Source of the DNA: Desulfovibrio sp.
GTDB lineage: Bacteria; Desulfobacterota; Desulfovibrionia; Desulfovibrionales; Desulfovibrionaceae
NCBI GenBank assembly: GCA_022839785.1
Contig: JALHJW010000008.1
Coordinates: 124,001-188,000, forward strand
DNA length: 64,000 bases
Direction: 5' to 3'
The notes beneath the pieces are model-generated. The model saw only the letters and a program-made list of their open reading frames with translations. It had not been told where the DNA came from and did no database searches. Every line of letters starts with the position of its first letter. Position 1 is the stretch's first letter. A program made the position numbers and the translations under genes. Of this stretch, positions 54,278-62,392 are shown one piece after another.

Positions 54278-55901
54278 GGGCGTCTCCGGCGTCTCTGCGC
54301 TCGCGGAGAGGTGGCGGCGCGAGGGTGAACCGCGCGCCCGGGGCGACCGCCAGGCCGAACTGCGCACGCTTCTGCTCTCCGGGCTGAGGAACCGCCTGAC
54401 AAGGTTCGCCGACGCCCTCTCCCGCTTCGCATGGCCGGACGATTCCATCCGCAACGGCCTTTCCGTGGACATGGACCCGCGCCTGGAGGGCAAGGTCAGC
54501 GCCACGACGCCGCGCGGCTCGGCGATGCGCGACTACTACCGGCTTTTTTCGCGCGGCCTGGACCCGTCCGCGCGGACCTCCCTGGAGGCCGGGGACTACG
54601 TGGTCGCCCTAGGACTGGGCGACAAGACCGAGCAACTGGCCGTCACGGTACAGGCGGGGGCGAGCAACCGGGACGTGCTCACGGCCCTGCGGGACGCCAT
54701 CAATCAGAGCGCGTTGCCGGTCCAGGCCGAGGTCGTGCGCCAGACAGCGCCGGGACAGAAGATTCCGGGCCTCGTGAGCACCGGCTCGATCCTGGCTGTG
54801 GCGGTCAACGGAGCCTACGCGCACCACGACGTGACGCTTGCGGACCGGACCGGGCGTCTGCTCCGGCCGTTGGACATGCGCGAGGTCAGGGACCCCATCC
54901 AGGCCCCGGCCCCGAAGCGCTACGACCTTACCGCGCCGCAGACCGCCAAGCCCACGAAGTACGTCGGCAGCGGCCTTGACCGCTACGCCGAAAGCGGATT
55001 GCCCGCCGGGGACTACGTGGTCACCGCGACCATGGGCAGCCGCAGCGCGGACGTGAGGGTGAACGTGGCGGCGGGCGACACCTGGGAGGAGGTCACGCAG
55101 CGTCTGGCGGCCAGGCTCAACGCCGCGGCGGACTGGCTGACGGCCTCCACGCGCGACGAGGACCGGCCCTACTACGATCCCCGGCTGCCGGACGGCATGG
55201 TGCGGCGGTCCCGCCGTTTCATCGAGGTGGAGGCCCGCGCGCCCAAGGTGGGGGAGCGGCTCAGGCTTTCGGAGGACGTGAGCGCCTCGCCCGACGGCTC
55301 GACAGGACTTCTGCGGCGTCTCGGCCTGCACGTCACGGCCCAGCCGGGCACGGACGCCAAGATGACCATCAACGGCCGCGAATACGTTCGCGCGCCGGGC
55401 ACGTTCATCGAAGAGCAGGGTGGGGTGCGCATCGACCTCGCGGACGATTTCGGGGAGAGCCTCGCCTTCTCCACCGTGCAGGGGCCGGGGCTGGCGCAGC
55501 GCCAACTCGGCGAGATCGCCCTGGCCTACAACGATCTCGCCACCTTCCTGCGCTCGGAACGCGACCTCTGGAAGCCCGGCTTCGCCGACGCCTTCGCGGA
55601 GCCGGTGCAGCAGCGGCAGGACGGCCTGGCCGGGATGGGTCTGACCCTCGATGCGCACGGCAGCCTGCGTTTCGACCCCACGCAGTTCCGGCGCGGCGTC
55701 TTCGGCCGGGAGGACGGCGGCTACTCCCTCCTGGCCGAGCCGGGCGCGGGGCTCGTGCCGGCCTGGCATGCCCAGACCGTGAGCGCGCTCGCCGGGGACC
55801 CGGCGCGCTTCCTGGCCGATCTTGCGGCCGTGCGGCGGGCCTCCCCGGCCGCGGCCCTGGACAACGACCTGCGCAGCCTGCTCGTGAGCGGCCTGGGCTG
55901 A
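54228..55901 (+). CDS. FliD-like / hook-associated flagellar protein, tentative
   Basis: 557 aa. Contains a tandem-like internal repeat at residues 119-160 and 258-300: L-x-AGDYVV...V-x-V-x-AG...L...IN/LN, resembling the flagellin hook-IN motif of FliD. The N-terminus (MVRIDGSGFAVPGTTAEGVSG) and last residues (LLVSGLG) look like flagellar axial-protein ends. No signal peptide. A TTG start at 54228 lies within truA after GAGGAC. It may be a cap or hook-associated protein; assignment is by pattern only. Confidence 0.6.
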   Translation: MVRIDGSGFAVPGTTAEGVSGVSALAERWRREGEPRARGDRQAELRTLLLSGLRNRLTRFADALSRFAWPDDSIRNGLSVDMDPRLEGKVSATTPRGSAMRDYYRLFSRGLDPSARTSLEAGDYVVALGLGDKTEQLAVTVQAGASNRDVLTALRDAINQSALPVQAEVVRQTAPGQKIPGLVSTGSILAVAVNGAYAHHDVTLADRTGRLLRPLDMREVRDPIQAPAPKRYDLTAPQTAKPTKYVGSGLDRYAESGLPAGDYVVTATMGSRSADVRVNVAAGDTWEEVTQRLAARLNAAADWLTASTRDEDRPYYDPRLPDGMVRRSRRFIEVEARAPKVGERLRLSEDVSASPDGSTGLLRRLGLHVTAQPGTDAKMTINGREYVRAPGTFIEEQGGVRIDLADDFGESLAFSTVQGPGLAQRQLGEIALAYNDLATFLRSERDLWKPGFADAFAEPVQQRQDGLAGMGLTLDAHGSLRFDPTQFRRGVFGREDGGYSLLAEPGAGLVPAWHAQTVSALAGDPARFLADLAAVRRASPAAALDNDLRSLLVSGLG

Positions 55902-55970
55902 GCCTTCCCGCCGGGGTGGACAGGACCGGGGGCATTTCCTATGAAGGCCCGTCTTCAGAGGAGGCAGGAG

Positions 55971-56816
55971 ATGGAGATCGTCCGGGACCCGCTCGAACTG
56001 CAGCGCATGTGCGCGACCTGGCGCAGGGAGGGACTGCGCCTCGGTTTCGTGCCCACCATGGGCTATTTCCACGCCGGGCACCTGGCGCTCATGGACGCGG
56101 CCAGGGCGCAAAGCGACCGGCTCGTGGTCTCGCTCTTCGTCAACCCCTCGCAGTTCGGGCCGGGGGAGGACCTGGCCGCCTATCCGCGCGATCTTGAGCG
56201 CGACAGCCGCCTTGCGGCCGAGCGCGGCGCGGCCGTCCTTTTCGTCCCGGACCCGGAAGCCATGTACCGCGGCCCGGACGTCTGGGTGGACGTGCCCCAG
56301 GTGGCGGCCCACCTGTGCGGGGCGAGCCGTCCCGGGCACTTCCGGGGGGTGGCCACGGTGGTGGCCAAGCTGCTCCTGCTCGCCCAGCCCCACGTCGCGG
56401 TCTTCGGCGAGAAGGACCGGCAGCAGCTCGCCGTGATCCGGGCCATGGCCCGGCAGCTCTTCCTCCCCGTCGAAATCGCGGGCCATCCCATCGTGCGCGA
56501 GGCCGACGGCCTTGCCATGAGTTCCCGGAACGTCTATCTGACCCCTGGCGAGAGGGCGGCCGCTCCGGCCATCCACCGGGGGCTGCTGCGCGTCCGGGAC
56601 TGGCTCCTGGCCGGGGAGAGGCATTGCGCCGCGCTGGCCGGAAGGCTGCGGGAGTTTTACGCGGCCGAGCTGCCGGAAGGGCGCATCGACTACGCCGAGT
56701 TCGTCCATCCCGAGACCATGACGCCGGTGGCGGAGATCGACGCCCCGGTGGTCCTGGCGGTGGCCGTGCGCCTCGGCAAGGCCCGCCTCATCGACAATGT
56801 TTTGCTGGAATCCTGA
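55971..56816 (+). CDS. panC: pantothenate synthetase
   Basis: 281 aa. Joins pantoate and beta-alanine with ATP. PTMGYFHAGHLAL (nucleotide-binding HxGH), NPSQFGPGEDLAAYPR, FGEKDRQQLAVIR and SSRNVYL are all present. The ATG at 55971 follows GAGGCAGGAG; an earlier in-frame ATG is less well placed. Directly followed by panD. Confidence 0.96.
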   Translation: MEIVRDPLELQRMCATWRREGLRLGFVPTMGYFHAGHLALMDAARAQSDRLVVSLFVNPSQFGPGEDLAAYPRDLERDSRLAAERGAAVLFVPDPEAMYRGPDVWVDVPQVAAHLCGASRPGHFRGVATVVAKLLLLAQPHVAVFGEKDRQQLAVIRAMARQLFLPVEIAGHPIVREADGLAMSSRNVYLTPGERAAAPAIHRGLLRVRDWLLAGERHCAALAGRLREFYAAELPEGRIDYAEFVHPETMTPVAEIDAPVVLAVAVRLGKARLIDNVLLES

Positions 56817-57170
56817 ATGGCCAAACGCTGTTTTCTGCGCTCCAAGCTGCACCGCGCCACGCTCACGGGCTGCGACGTCGACTACGAAGGCAGCATCGCC
56901 ATCGACGAGGCCCTGCTCAGGGCGGCGGACATGCTTCCCAACGAACAGGTTGACGTGTACAATCTGGACAACGGCAACCGCCTGACCACCTACGCCATTG
57001 CCGGAAAACCCGGCGAGGTGTGCCTGAACGGGGCCGCCGCCCTGCTGGCCGAACCCGGCCAGCGGGTGATTATTTGCTGTTTCACGTGGCTCGACGAGGA
57101 CGAGATCGCGGGGCATGCGCCCCGGGTCGTGCTCCTGGAGCCGGACAACGTCATCGCCCGGACGAAATAG
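56817..57170 (+). CDS. panD: aspartate 1-decarboxylase (pyruvoyl)
   Basis: 117 aa. Makes beta-alanine for panC. Self-processing site Gly25-Ser26 (YEGSIAID) and the catalytic start MAKRCFLRSKLHRATLTG. ATG touches the panC stop (TGAATG), so coupled. Confidence 0.97.
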   Translation: MAKRCFLRSKLHRATLTGCDVDYEGSIAIDEALLRAADMLPNEQVDVYNLDNGNRLTTYAIAGKPGEVCLNGAAALLAEPGQRVIICCFTWLDEDEIAGHAPRVVLLEPDNVIARTK

Positions 57171-57226
57171 GCGCGCGCCCGTCCGGAACGCATATCATCT
57201 CATTACGCCAGGGAGGCCCGTTTCTT

Positions 57227-58396
57227 ATGATCCAGTGCAAAGGCAAGTACCTGTTCACGTCCGAGTCCGTGACCGAGGGGCACCCGGACAAGGTGGCGGA
57301 CGCCATCTCCGACGGCATCCTCGACGCCATCATGGGCCAGGACCCGGATTGTCGCGTGGCCTGCGAAACCCTGGTGACCACGGGCCTCGTGGTCATCGCG
57401 GGCGAGATCACAACCTCGGCCTACGCCCACTTCCCCGAGGTCGTGCGCTCCACGATCAAGGAGATCGGCTACAACTCCTCGGACATGGGCTTCGACTGGG
57501 AGACCTGCGGCGTCATCTCCTCCATCGACAAGCAGTCCCCCGACATCGCCCAGGGCGTGAACCGGGCCAAGCCCGAGGAGCAGGGCGCCGGTGACCAGGG
57601 CATGATGTTCGGCTTCGCCAGCAACGAGACCGAGACCCTGATGCCCTCGGCCATCTACTGGGCGCACAAGCTCTCCCGCCGCCTGACCTTCGTGCGCAAG
57701 GAAGGCGTCCTCGACTTCCTCAGGCCCGACGGCAAAACCCAGGTGGCCATCGAGTACATCGACGGCAAGCCCGTGCGCATCGACAACATCGTCGTGTCCT
57801 CGCAGCACTCGCCCAAGGTCGACTACCAGGATCTGTGCGACGCCATCAAGAAGGAGGTCATCTTCGAGACCCTCCCGGCGAACCTGGTGGACAAGGACAC
57901 CAAAATCTACATCAACACCACCGGACGTTTCGTCATCGGCGGCCCCATGGGCGACTGCGGCCTGACCGGCCGCAAGATCATCCAGGACACCTACGGCGGC
58001 GCGGGCGCTCACGGCGGCGGCGCGTTCTCCGGCAAGGATCCCTCCAAGGTGGACCGCTCGGGCGCGTACATGGCCCGCTACGTGGCCAAGAACATCGTGG
58101 CCGCCGGGCTGGCCGAGAAGTGCGAGGTGCAGATCGCCTACTGCATCGGCGTCGCCGAGCCCGTCTCCGTCCTGGCCACCTCCTACGGCACCGGCCAGGT
58201 CTGCGACGAAACCCTCACCAAGGCCGTGCGCGAGGTCTTCGATCTGCGCCCGTACTTCGTCTCCAAGCGCCTGGACCTGCGCCGCCCCATCTTCAGCAAG
58301 ACCACCAACTACGGTCACTTCGGCCGCGAACTGCCCGAGTTCACCTGGGAAAAGACCGACGCCGCCGCGGACCTGCGCACGGCCTGCAAGATCTAG
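57227..58396 (+). CDS. metK: S-adenosylmethionine synthetase
   Basis: 389 aa. GHPDKVADAISDGILD at the start, GAGDQGMMFGFA, and GGGAFSGKDPSKVDRS are conserved ATP and methionine sites. It starts 56 bp after panD behind GGGAGG; the gap is too short for a SAM riboswitch. Confidence 0.97.
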   Translation: MIQCKGKYLFTSESVTEGHPDKVADAISDGILDAIMGQDPDCRVACETLVTTGLVVIAGEITTSAYAHFPEVVRSTIKEIGYNSSDMGFDWETCGVISSIDKQSPDIAQGVNRAKPEEQGAGDQGMMFGFASNETETLMPSAIYWAHKLSRRLTFVRKEGVLDFLRPDGKTQVAIEYIDGKPVRIDNIVVSSQHSPKVDYQDLCDAIKKEVIFETLPANLVDKDTKIYINTTGRFVIGGPMGDCGLTGRKIIQDTYGGAGAHGGGAFSGKDPSKVDRSGAYMARYVAKNIVAAGLAEKCEVQIAYCIGVAEPVSVLATSYGTGQVCDETLTKAVREVFDLRPYFVSKRLDLRRPIFSKTTNYGHFGRELPEFTWEKTDAAADLRTACKI

Positions 58397-58422
58397 CCGC
58401 GACGGACGGCAAACGGATGCAC

Positions 58423-58453
58423 GAGGGGAGCCCCGCGGCTCCCCTCTTTTTTT
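58423..58453 (+). terminator. terminator of panC-panD-metK
   Basis: GAGGGGAGCC-CCGC-GGCTCCCCTC is a perfect 10-bp stem followed by seven T. Confidence 0.93.
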
Positions 58454-58463
58454 GCGCCGTGCG

Positions 58464-59195
58464 TCAGGCCAGGAGGTTCTTGCCGAGCATGGCCAGTCCG
58501 AGGGCCAGGATGAGCCAGGTGAGGAGTCTCTTGTAGGCCGCCTCGCTCACCCTGGGCGCGATGCGCGTTCCTGTCCACGCGCCCAGGGCCAGACAGGGCA
58601 GGCCGTAGGCGTAGAGGCGGCCGGTCTCGGCCGTGAGCAGGCCGAGCCAGAGGTGCGAGGTGGAGATGACGATGCAGGAGGTGAGAAAGTACGTGGCCAT
58701 GGCCGCGCGCACGCGGTCCTTGGGCCAGGGCTGGGAGGCGAGATAGAGGACCACGGCCGGGGCGGAGGACCCGATGCTGCCGCCGAGCGCTCCGGCGACG
58801 ACGCCGACGCCGATCCCGGCGCGCGGCCCGAGCTGTTTTTCCGGCCCCCTGCCCCGCAGGGCGTTGAGCGCGAAGAAGAGCACCAGCGAGGCCAGGAGGA
58901 GCTCAAGGACCTGCGCCGGAGCGCGGGTGAGCAGCACGAGGCCGAGGGCGAAGCCCGGGGCGGCGCCGATGAAGAGCGGGGCCACGTCCGGAACGCGGAT
59001 GTGCCCGCGCAGGTGCCGGGCCAGATAGATGTTGAGGGAGAGGGCCAGGACGCCGACCAGGGGGATGGCGGTCTTGATGCCGAAGAGGAACGCGGTCACG
59101 GGCATGAGCAGGAGCACCACGCCGAAGCCGGAGACGCCCTGGGTGACGCCGCCCGCGAAGACGGTCAGGCAGAAGAGCAGGATGGGGAGGAGCAT
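58464..59195 (-). CDS. TauE/SafE-family membrane transporter (second copy)
   Basis: 243 aa with eight helices; GGVTQGVSGFGVVLLLMP and SIGSSAPAVVLYLA are the repeated family loops. Related in plan to the one at 23.2 kb but diverged in sequence. Convergent with metK, separated by its terminator. Confidence 0.85.
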   Translation of the reverse strand: MLLPILLFCLTVFAGGVTQGVSGFGVVLLLMPVTAFLFGIKTAIPLVGVLALSLNIYLARHLRGHIRVPDVAPLFIGAAPGFALGLVLLTRAPAQVLELLLASLVLFFALNALRGRGPEKQLGPRAGIGVGVVAGALGGSIGSSAPAVVLYLASQPWPKDRVRAAMATYFLTSCIVISTSHLWLGLLTAETGRLYAYGLPCLALGAWTGTRIAPRVSEAAYKRLLTWLILALGLAMLGKNLLA

Positions 59196-59303
59196 CGGGC
59201 GAGCATGGTACAGGGCCGCGCCCCGATGGGCAAGGACCGCGTCCGGCCCGGCGGGAGGCGGCCGGGGGGCCTTCGGGACGAAGACCCCCTCGGCCCGGCG
59301 TGG

Positions 59304-59729
59304 CTACGGGGCCGTCTTTGCGCTCAAGGAGCCGAGCAATTCCTGGATCTTGGCCAGGGCCTCCTTCTGCTCGGGCGTGGTGGCGTGCAGCGCGGCCAGT
59401 TCGGCCTTGTTGGACATTTCCTGCACGGCCGAGGAGAGGACCATGGTCCGGATGCCTCCGGCCACGGACTCGATGCCGGCCAAGCGGTTTTCGATGCCGG
59501 CCAGGCGCTGTTCCTCCATGGCCGCGATGCGGCCTTCCAGGGTGGCCACGCGGTCCGCGTTGCGCGCCTCGACCAGGGCCATGCCGAGAATGGCCACGAT
59601 GATGGCCGCCACGGCCATCCACGAGGCTCCGCGGCCGATGGTGCGGCTCTCCTCCACAGGGTCGGTCGGGGCGTTGGCGTCGATGTCCTGATCGTACATG
59701 GCCTTGATGCGCTTCTCGAGTCCGAGCAT
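59304..59729 (-). CDS. membrane coiled-coil protein of unknown function
   Basis: 141 aa. A cytoplasmic N-terminus of ~35 residues, one membrane helix (SWMAVAAIIVAILGMALVEA) and an amphipathic region with LEGRIAAMEEQRLAGIENRLAGIES, a short imperfect repeat likely forming a coiled coil. ATG follows AGGAGTGT. No family recognised. Confidence 0.7.
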   Translation of the reverse strand: MLGLEKRIKAMYDQDIDANAPTDPVEESRTIGRGASWMAVAAIIVAILGMALVEARNADRVATLEGRIAAMEEQRLAGIENRLAGIESVAGGIRTMVLSSAVQEMSNKAELAALHATTPEQKEALAKIQELLGSLSAKTAP

Positions 59730-59925
59730 GGGACACTCCTGTGGTGTTGCGTTTTCAGGGGCGAATTCCGCCCGTAGTATCCATTTATCAGGATGGCGAG
59801 ACAGGTCAAGGCGCGGCTTTTTTCGGGCTCCGTACGCCGCGTTGTTCACGAAATACGATTTTTCTTGCCAAGACGGGCGCGCGTGCTTATTTCCGCCCCT
59901 TGCGGGGGGATATACTTTAATATCC

Positions 59926-59942
59926 TACTCATCGAGTATAAT
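59926..59942 (+). promoter_or_regulatory. palindrome over -10 box of the DUF2318 operon
   Basis: TACTC-ATC-GAGTA (59926-59938) overlaps a consensus TATAAT (59937-59942) in an A+T-rich patch of the G+C-rich genome. The -35 is weak. A repressor binding here would block the promoter; an iron- or copper-responsive factor is plausible. Confidence 0.55.
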
Positions 59943-59961
59943 TTAGCCCGCAGGAGGCTTC

Positions 59962-60417
59962 ATGCAGCGCAAGGCCTTTTCCGCTCTTTTCCTGGCCGTG
60001 GCCCTGTTCCTGGCCGCCGCCCCGGCACCGGCCTTTCTCGGGATGCTCGGGACGCACAAGAATCTGGAGATTTCCGCCGGGAGCGCGGTCATCGCCCTCG
60101 GCGACCTGAAGACCGACGAGGCCAGGTTCTACAAGGCCAGGGCCGGAGGCAAGGAGGTTAGATTCTTCGTCGTGCGCACGGCCGACGGCAAGGTGCGCAC
60201 GGCCTTCGACGCCTGCGACGTCTGCTGGCCCGCCAGGAAGGGCTACAAGCAGGACGGTCAGTTCATGATCTGCGTCAACTGCGGCCAGAGGTTCCACCTG
60301 CGCCAGGTCGGAGACGTGCACGGCGGCTGCAACCCCTCGCTCCTGGCCTCGTCCGTGCAGGACGGCAAGGTCGTGATCGGCGAGGCCGCGCTCGCCGCGG
60401 GCGCCGGATACTTCTAG
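59962..60417 (+). CDS. DUF2318 secreted Fe-S-type protein
   Basis: 151 aa with a signal peptide (MQRKAFSALFLAVALFLAAAPAPA). Cys85-x2-Cys88, Cys104-x2-Cys107 and Cys123 (CDVCW, CVNCGQRFHLRQV, GGCNP) form the DUF2318 metal-binding pattern. Next to the FtsX and LolD-type genes it resembles Campylobacter Cj1660 of the p19 iron locus. Preceded by AGGAGG. Confidence 0.85.
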   Translation: MQRKAFSALFLAVALFLAAAPAPAFLGMLGTHKNLEISAGSAVIALGDLKTDEARFYKARAGGKEVRFFVVRTADGKVRTAFDACDVCWPARKGYKQDGQFMICVNCGQRFHLRQVGDVHGGCNPSLLASSVQDGKVVIGEAALAAGAGYF

Positions 60418-60430
60418 CGCGGGAGCGGAC

Positions 60431-61597
60431 ATGGGCATCCTCACCATTCCCCTGCGCAACCTCAGGCGCAAGCCGCTGCGCACCGCCGTGATGGTCCTGG
60501 TCTTCGCCGCCGGGGTCGCGGCGGTCACGGCCCTGGCCCATCTCTCCAGCCGCGTGGGCGAAAGCCTGGAGGCCAAGATGACGGCGTTCGGCGCGAACAT
60601 TCTCGTCACGCCCAAACGCGAATCCCTGCACGTCTCCTACGGCGGCATGCAACTCGGCGACGTCTCCTACGACGTGAAATACCTGGATCAGACCGCCAGC
60701 CTGGCCGCGGTGCGCGGCATCCACCACAAGGACCGCATCGCGGCCGTGGCCCCCAAGTTCGTCCTGCTCGCGCGCGTGAACGGGACGGCCGTGGGCGTCA
60801 TCGGCGTGGATTTTCCCCAGGAGCGGCTGATCAAGAGCTACTGGGGGGCCGAGGGACGCATGCCGGACGCGCCGGACGAGATCCTCGCCGGCGCGTCCGC
60901 GGCGGCGGCCCTTGGGCTGTCCCCGGGGCAGCGCCTGGACGTCGAGGGCCGGGCCTTCACCGTCTCCGGCGTGCTCTTCCCCACTGGCGGGGACGACGAC
61001 AACGTGCTCTTCGCCGACCTCTCCGCCCTGCAGGCCGCCGCGGGCAAACCCGGAGCCGTCCATTTCATCGAGGTCTCGGCCCTGTGCGCGGGCTGCCCCA
61101 TCGAGGATATCACGGACCAGCTCGAACGCGCCCTGCCCGGCGCGCGCATCACGGCCATGCAGCAGGTGGTCAAACAGCGCATGATGACCGTGCACTTCGT
61201 GCAGACTCTGGCCGTCTCCGTCTCCGTGGTGATCCTGCTCACGGCCTGCGTGATGATCGGCCTCTCGGTCTTCTCCGCGGTCAACGAGCGCATCCACGAG
61301 ATCGGCCTGCTGCGCGCCCTGGGCTTCTCCAAGGGGCGCGTCTTCGCGGTCTTCTCCCTGGAGGCGGTCTGCGTGGGTCTGCTGGCCGGAGCCGTGGGCT
61401 ACGCCGGGGGCGTGCTGGCCTCGGGCCGGCTGGCCGGGCTGCTCGATCTGGGCAGCCAGATCCCGGCGGCCGCGTTCGATCCCCTGCATCTCCTCCTGGC
61501 CCTGTGCGGCGTGCCCGCGCTGGCCGCGCTGGCCGCGCTCCCACCCGCGCTGAAGGCGGCCCGGGTGGAGCCGTCCCAGGCCCTGGTCATGCTCTAG
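60431..61597 (+). CDS. FtsX/MacB-type ABC permease
   Basis: 388 aa: N-terminal helix (LRTAVMVLVFAAGVAAVTALA), a periplasmic domain of ~220 residues and three C-terminal helices, with VNERIHEIGLLRALGFSKGRVF as the ATPase-contact loop. Partner of the DUF2318 protein and the ATPase. Confidence 0.9.
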   Translation: MGILTIPLRNLRRKPLRTAVMVLVFAAGVAAVTALAHLSSRVGESLEAKMTAFGANILVTPKRESLHVSYGGMQLGDVSYDVKYLDQTASLAAVRGIHHKDRIAAVAPKFVLLARVNGTAVGVIGVDFPQERLIKSYWGAEGRMPDAPDEILAGASAAAALGLSPGQRLDVEGRAFTVSGVLFPTGGDDDNVLFADLSALQAAAGKPGAVHFIEVSALCAGCPIEDITDQLERALPGARITAMQQVVKQRMMTVHFVQTLAVSVSVVILLTACVMIGLSVFSAVNERIHEIGLLRALGFSKGRVFAVFSLEAVCVGLLAGAVGYAGGVLASGRLAGLLDLGSQIPAAAFDPLHLLLALCGVPALAALAALPPALKAARVEPSQALVML

Positions 61598-61623
61598 CCC
61601 GGGATCACGAAGGAAGGAACCGC

Positions 61624-62310
<687 letters not shown>

Positions 62311-62328
62311 CGGGACCGGAGGCGGACC

Positions 62329-62382
62329 ATGAACGAAAACGGCCCCCGCGGTGATCACCGCGGGGGCCGTTTTCGTTCGTAG
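62329..62382 (+). CDS. 17-codon ORF lying exactly on the palindrome
   Basis: MNENGPRGDHRGGRFRS, preceded by GGAGG at normal spacing, 18 bp after the ATPase stop. Because of the palindrome the codons are constrained, so it may be chance or a short leader-like peptide; no homolog can be judged. Confidence 0.25.
   Translation: MNENGPRGDHRGGRFRS
62331..62378. terminator. 48-bp perfect palindrome, bidirectional terminator
   Basis: 24-bp arms with centre GTGATCAC, no mismatch. On both strands the stem ends in TTTTCGTT, so it can stop transcription from the ABC cassette and the convergent glycosyltransferase. Confidence 0.85.
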
Positions 62383-62392
62383 GCGGGGCGGC

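Noticed and set aside
57171..57226. SAM riboswitch before metK
   Set aside because: Only 56 bp between panD and metK, without the stems needed.
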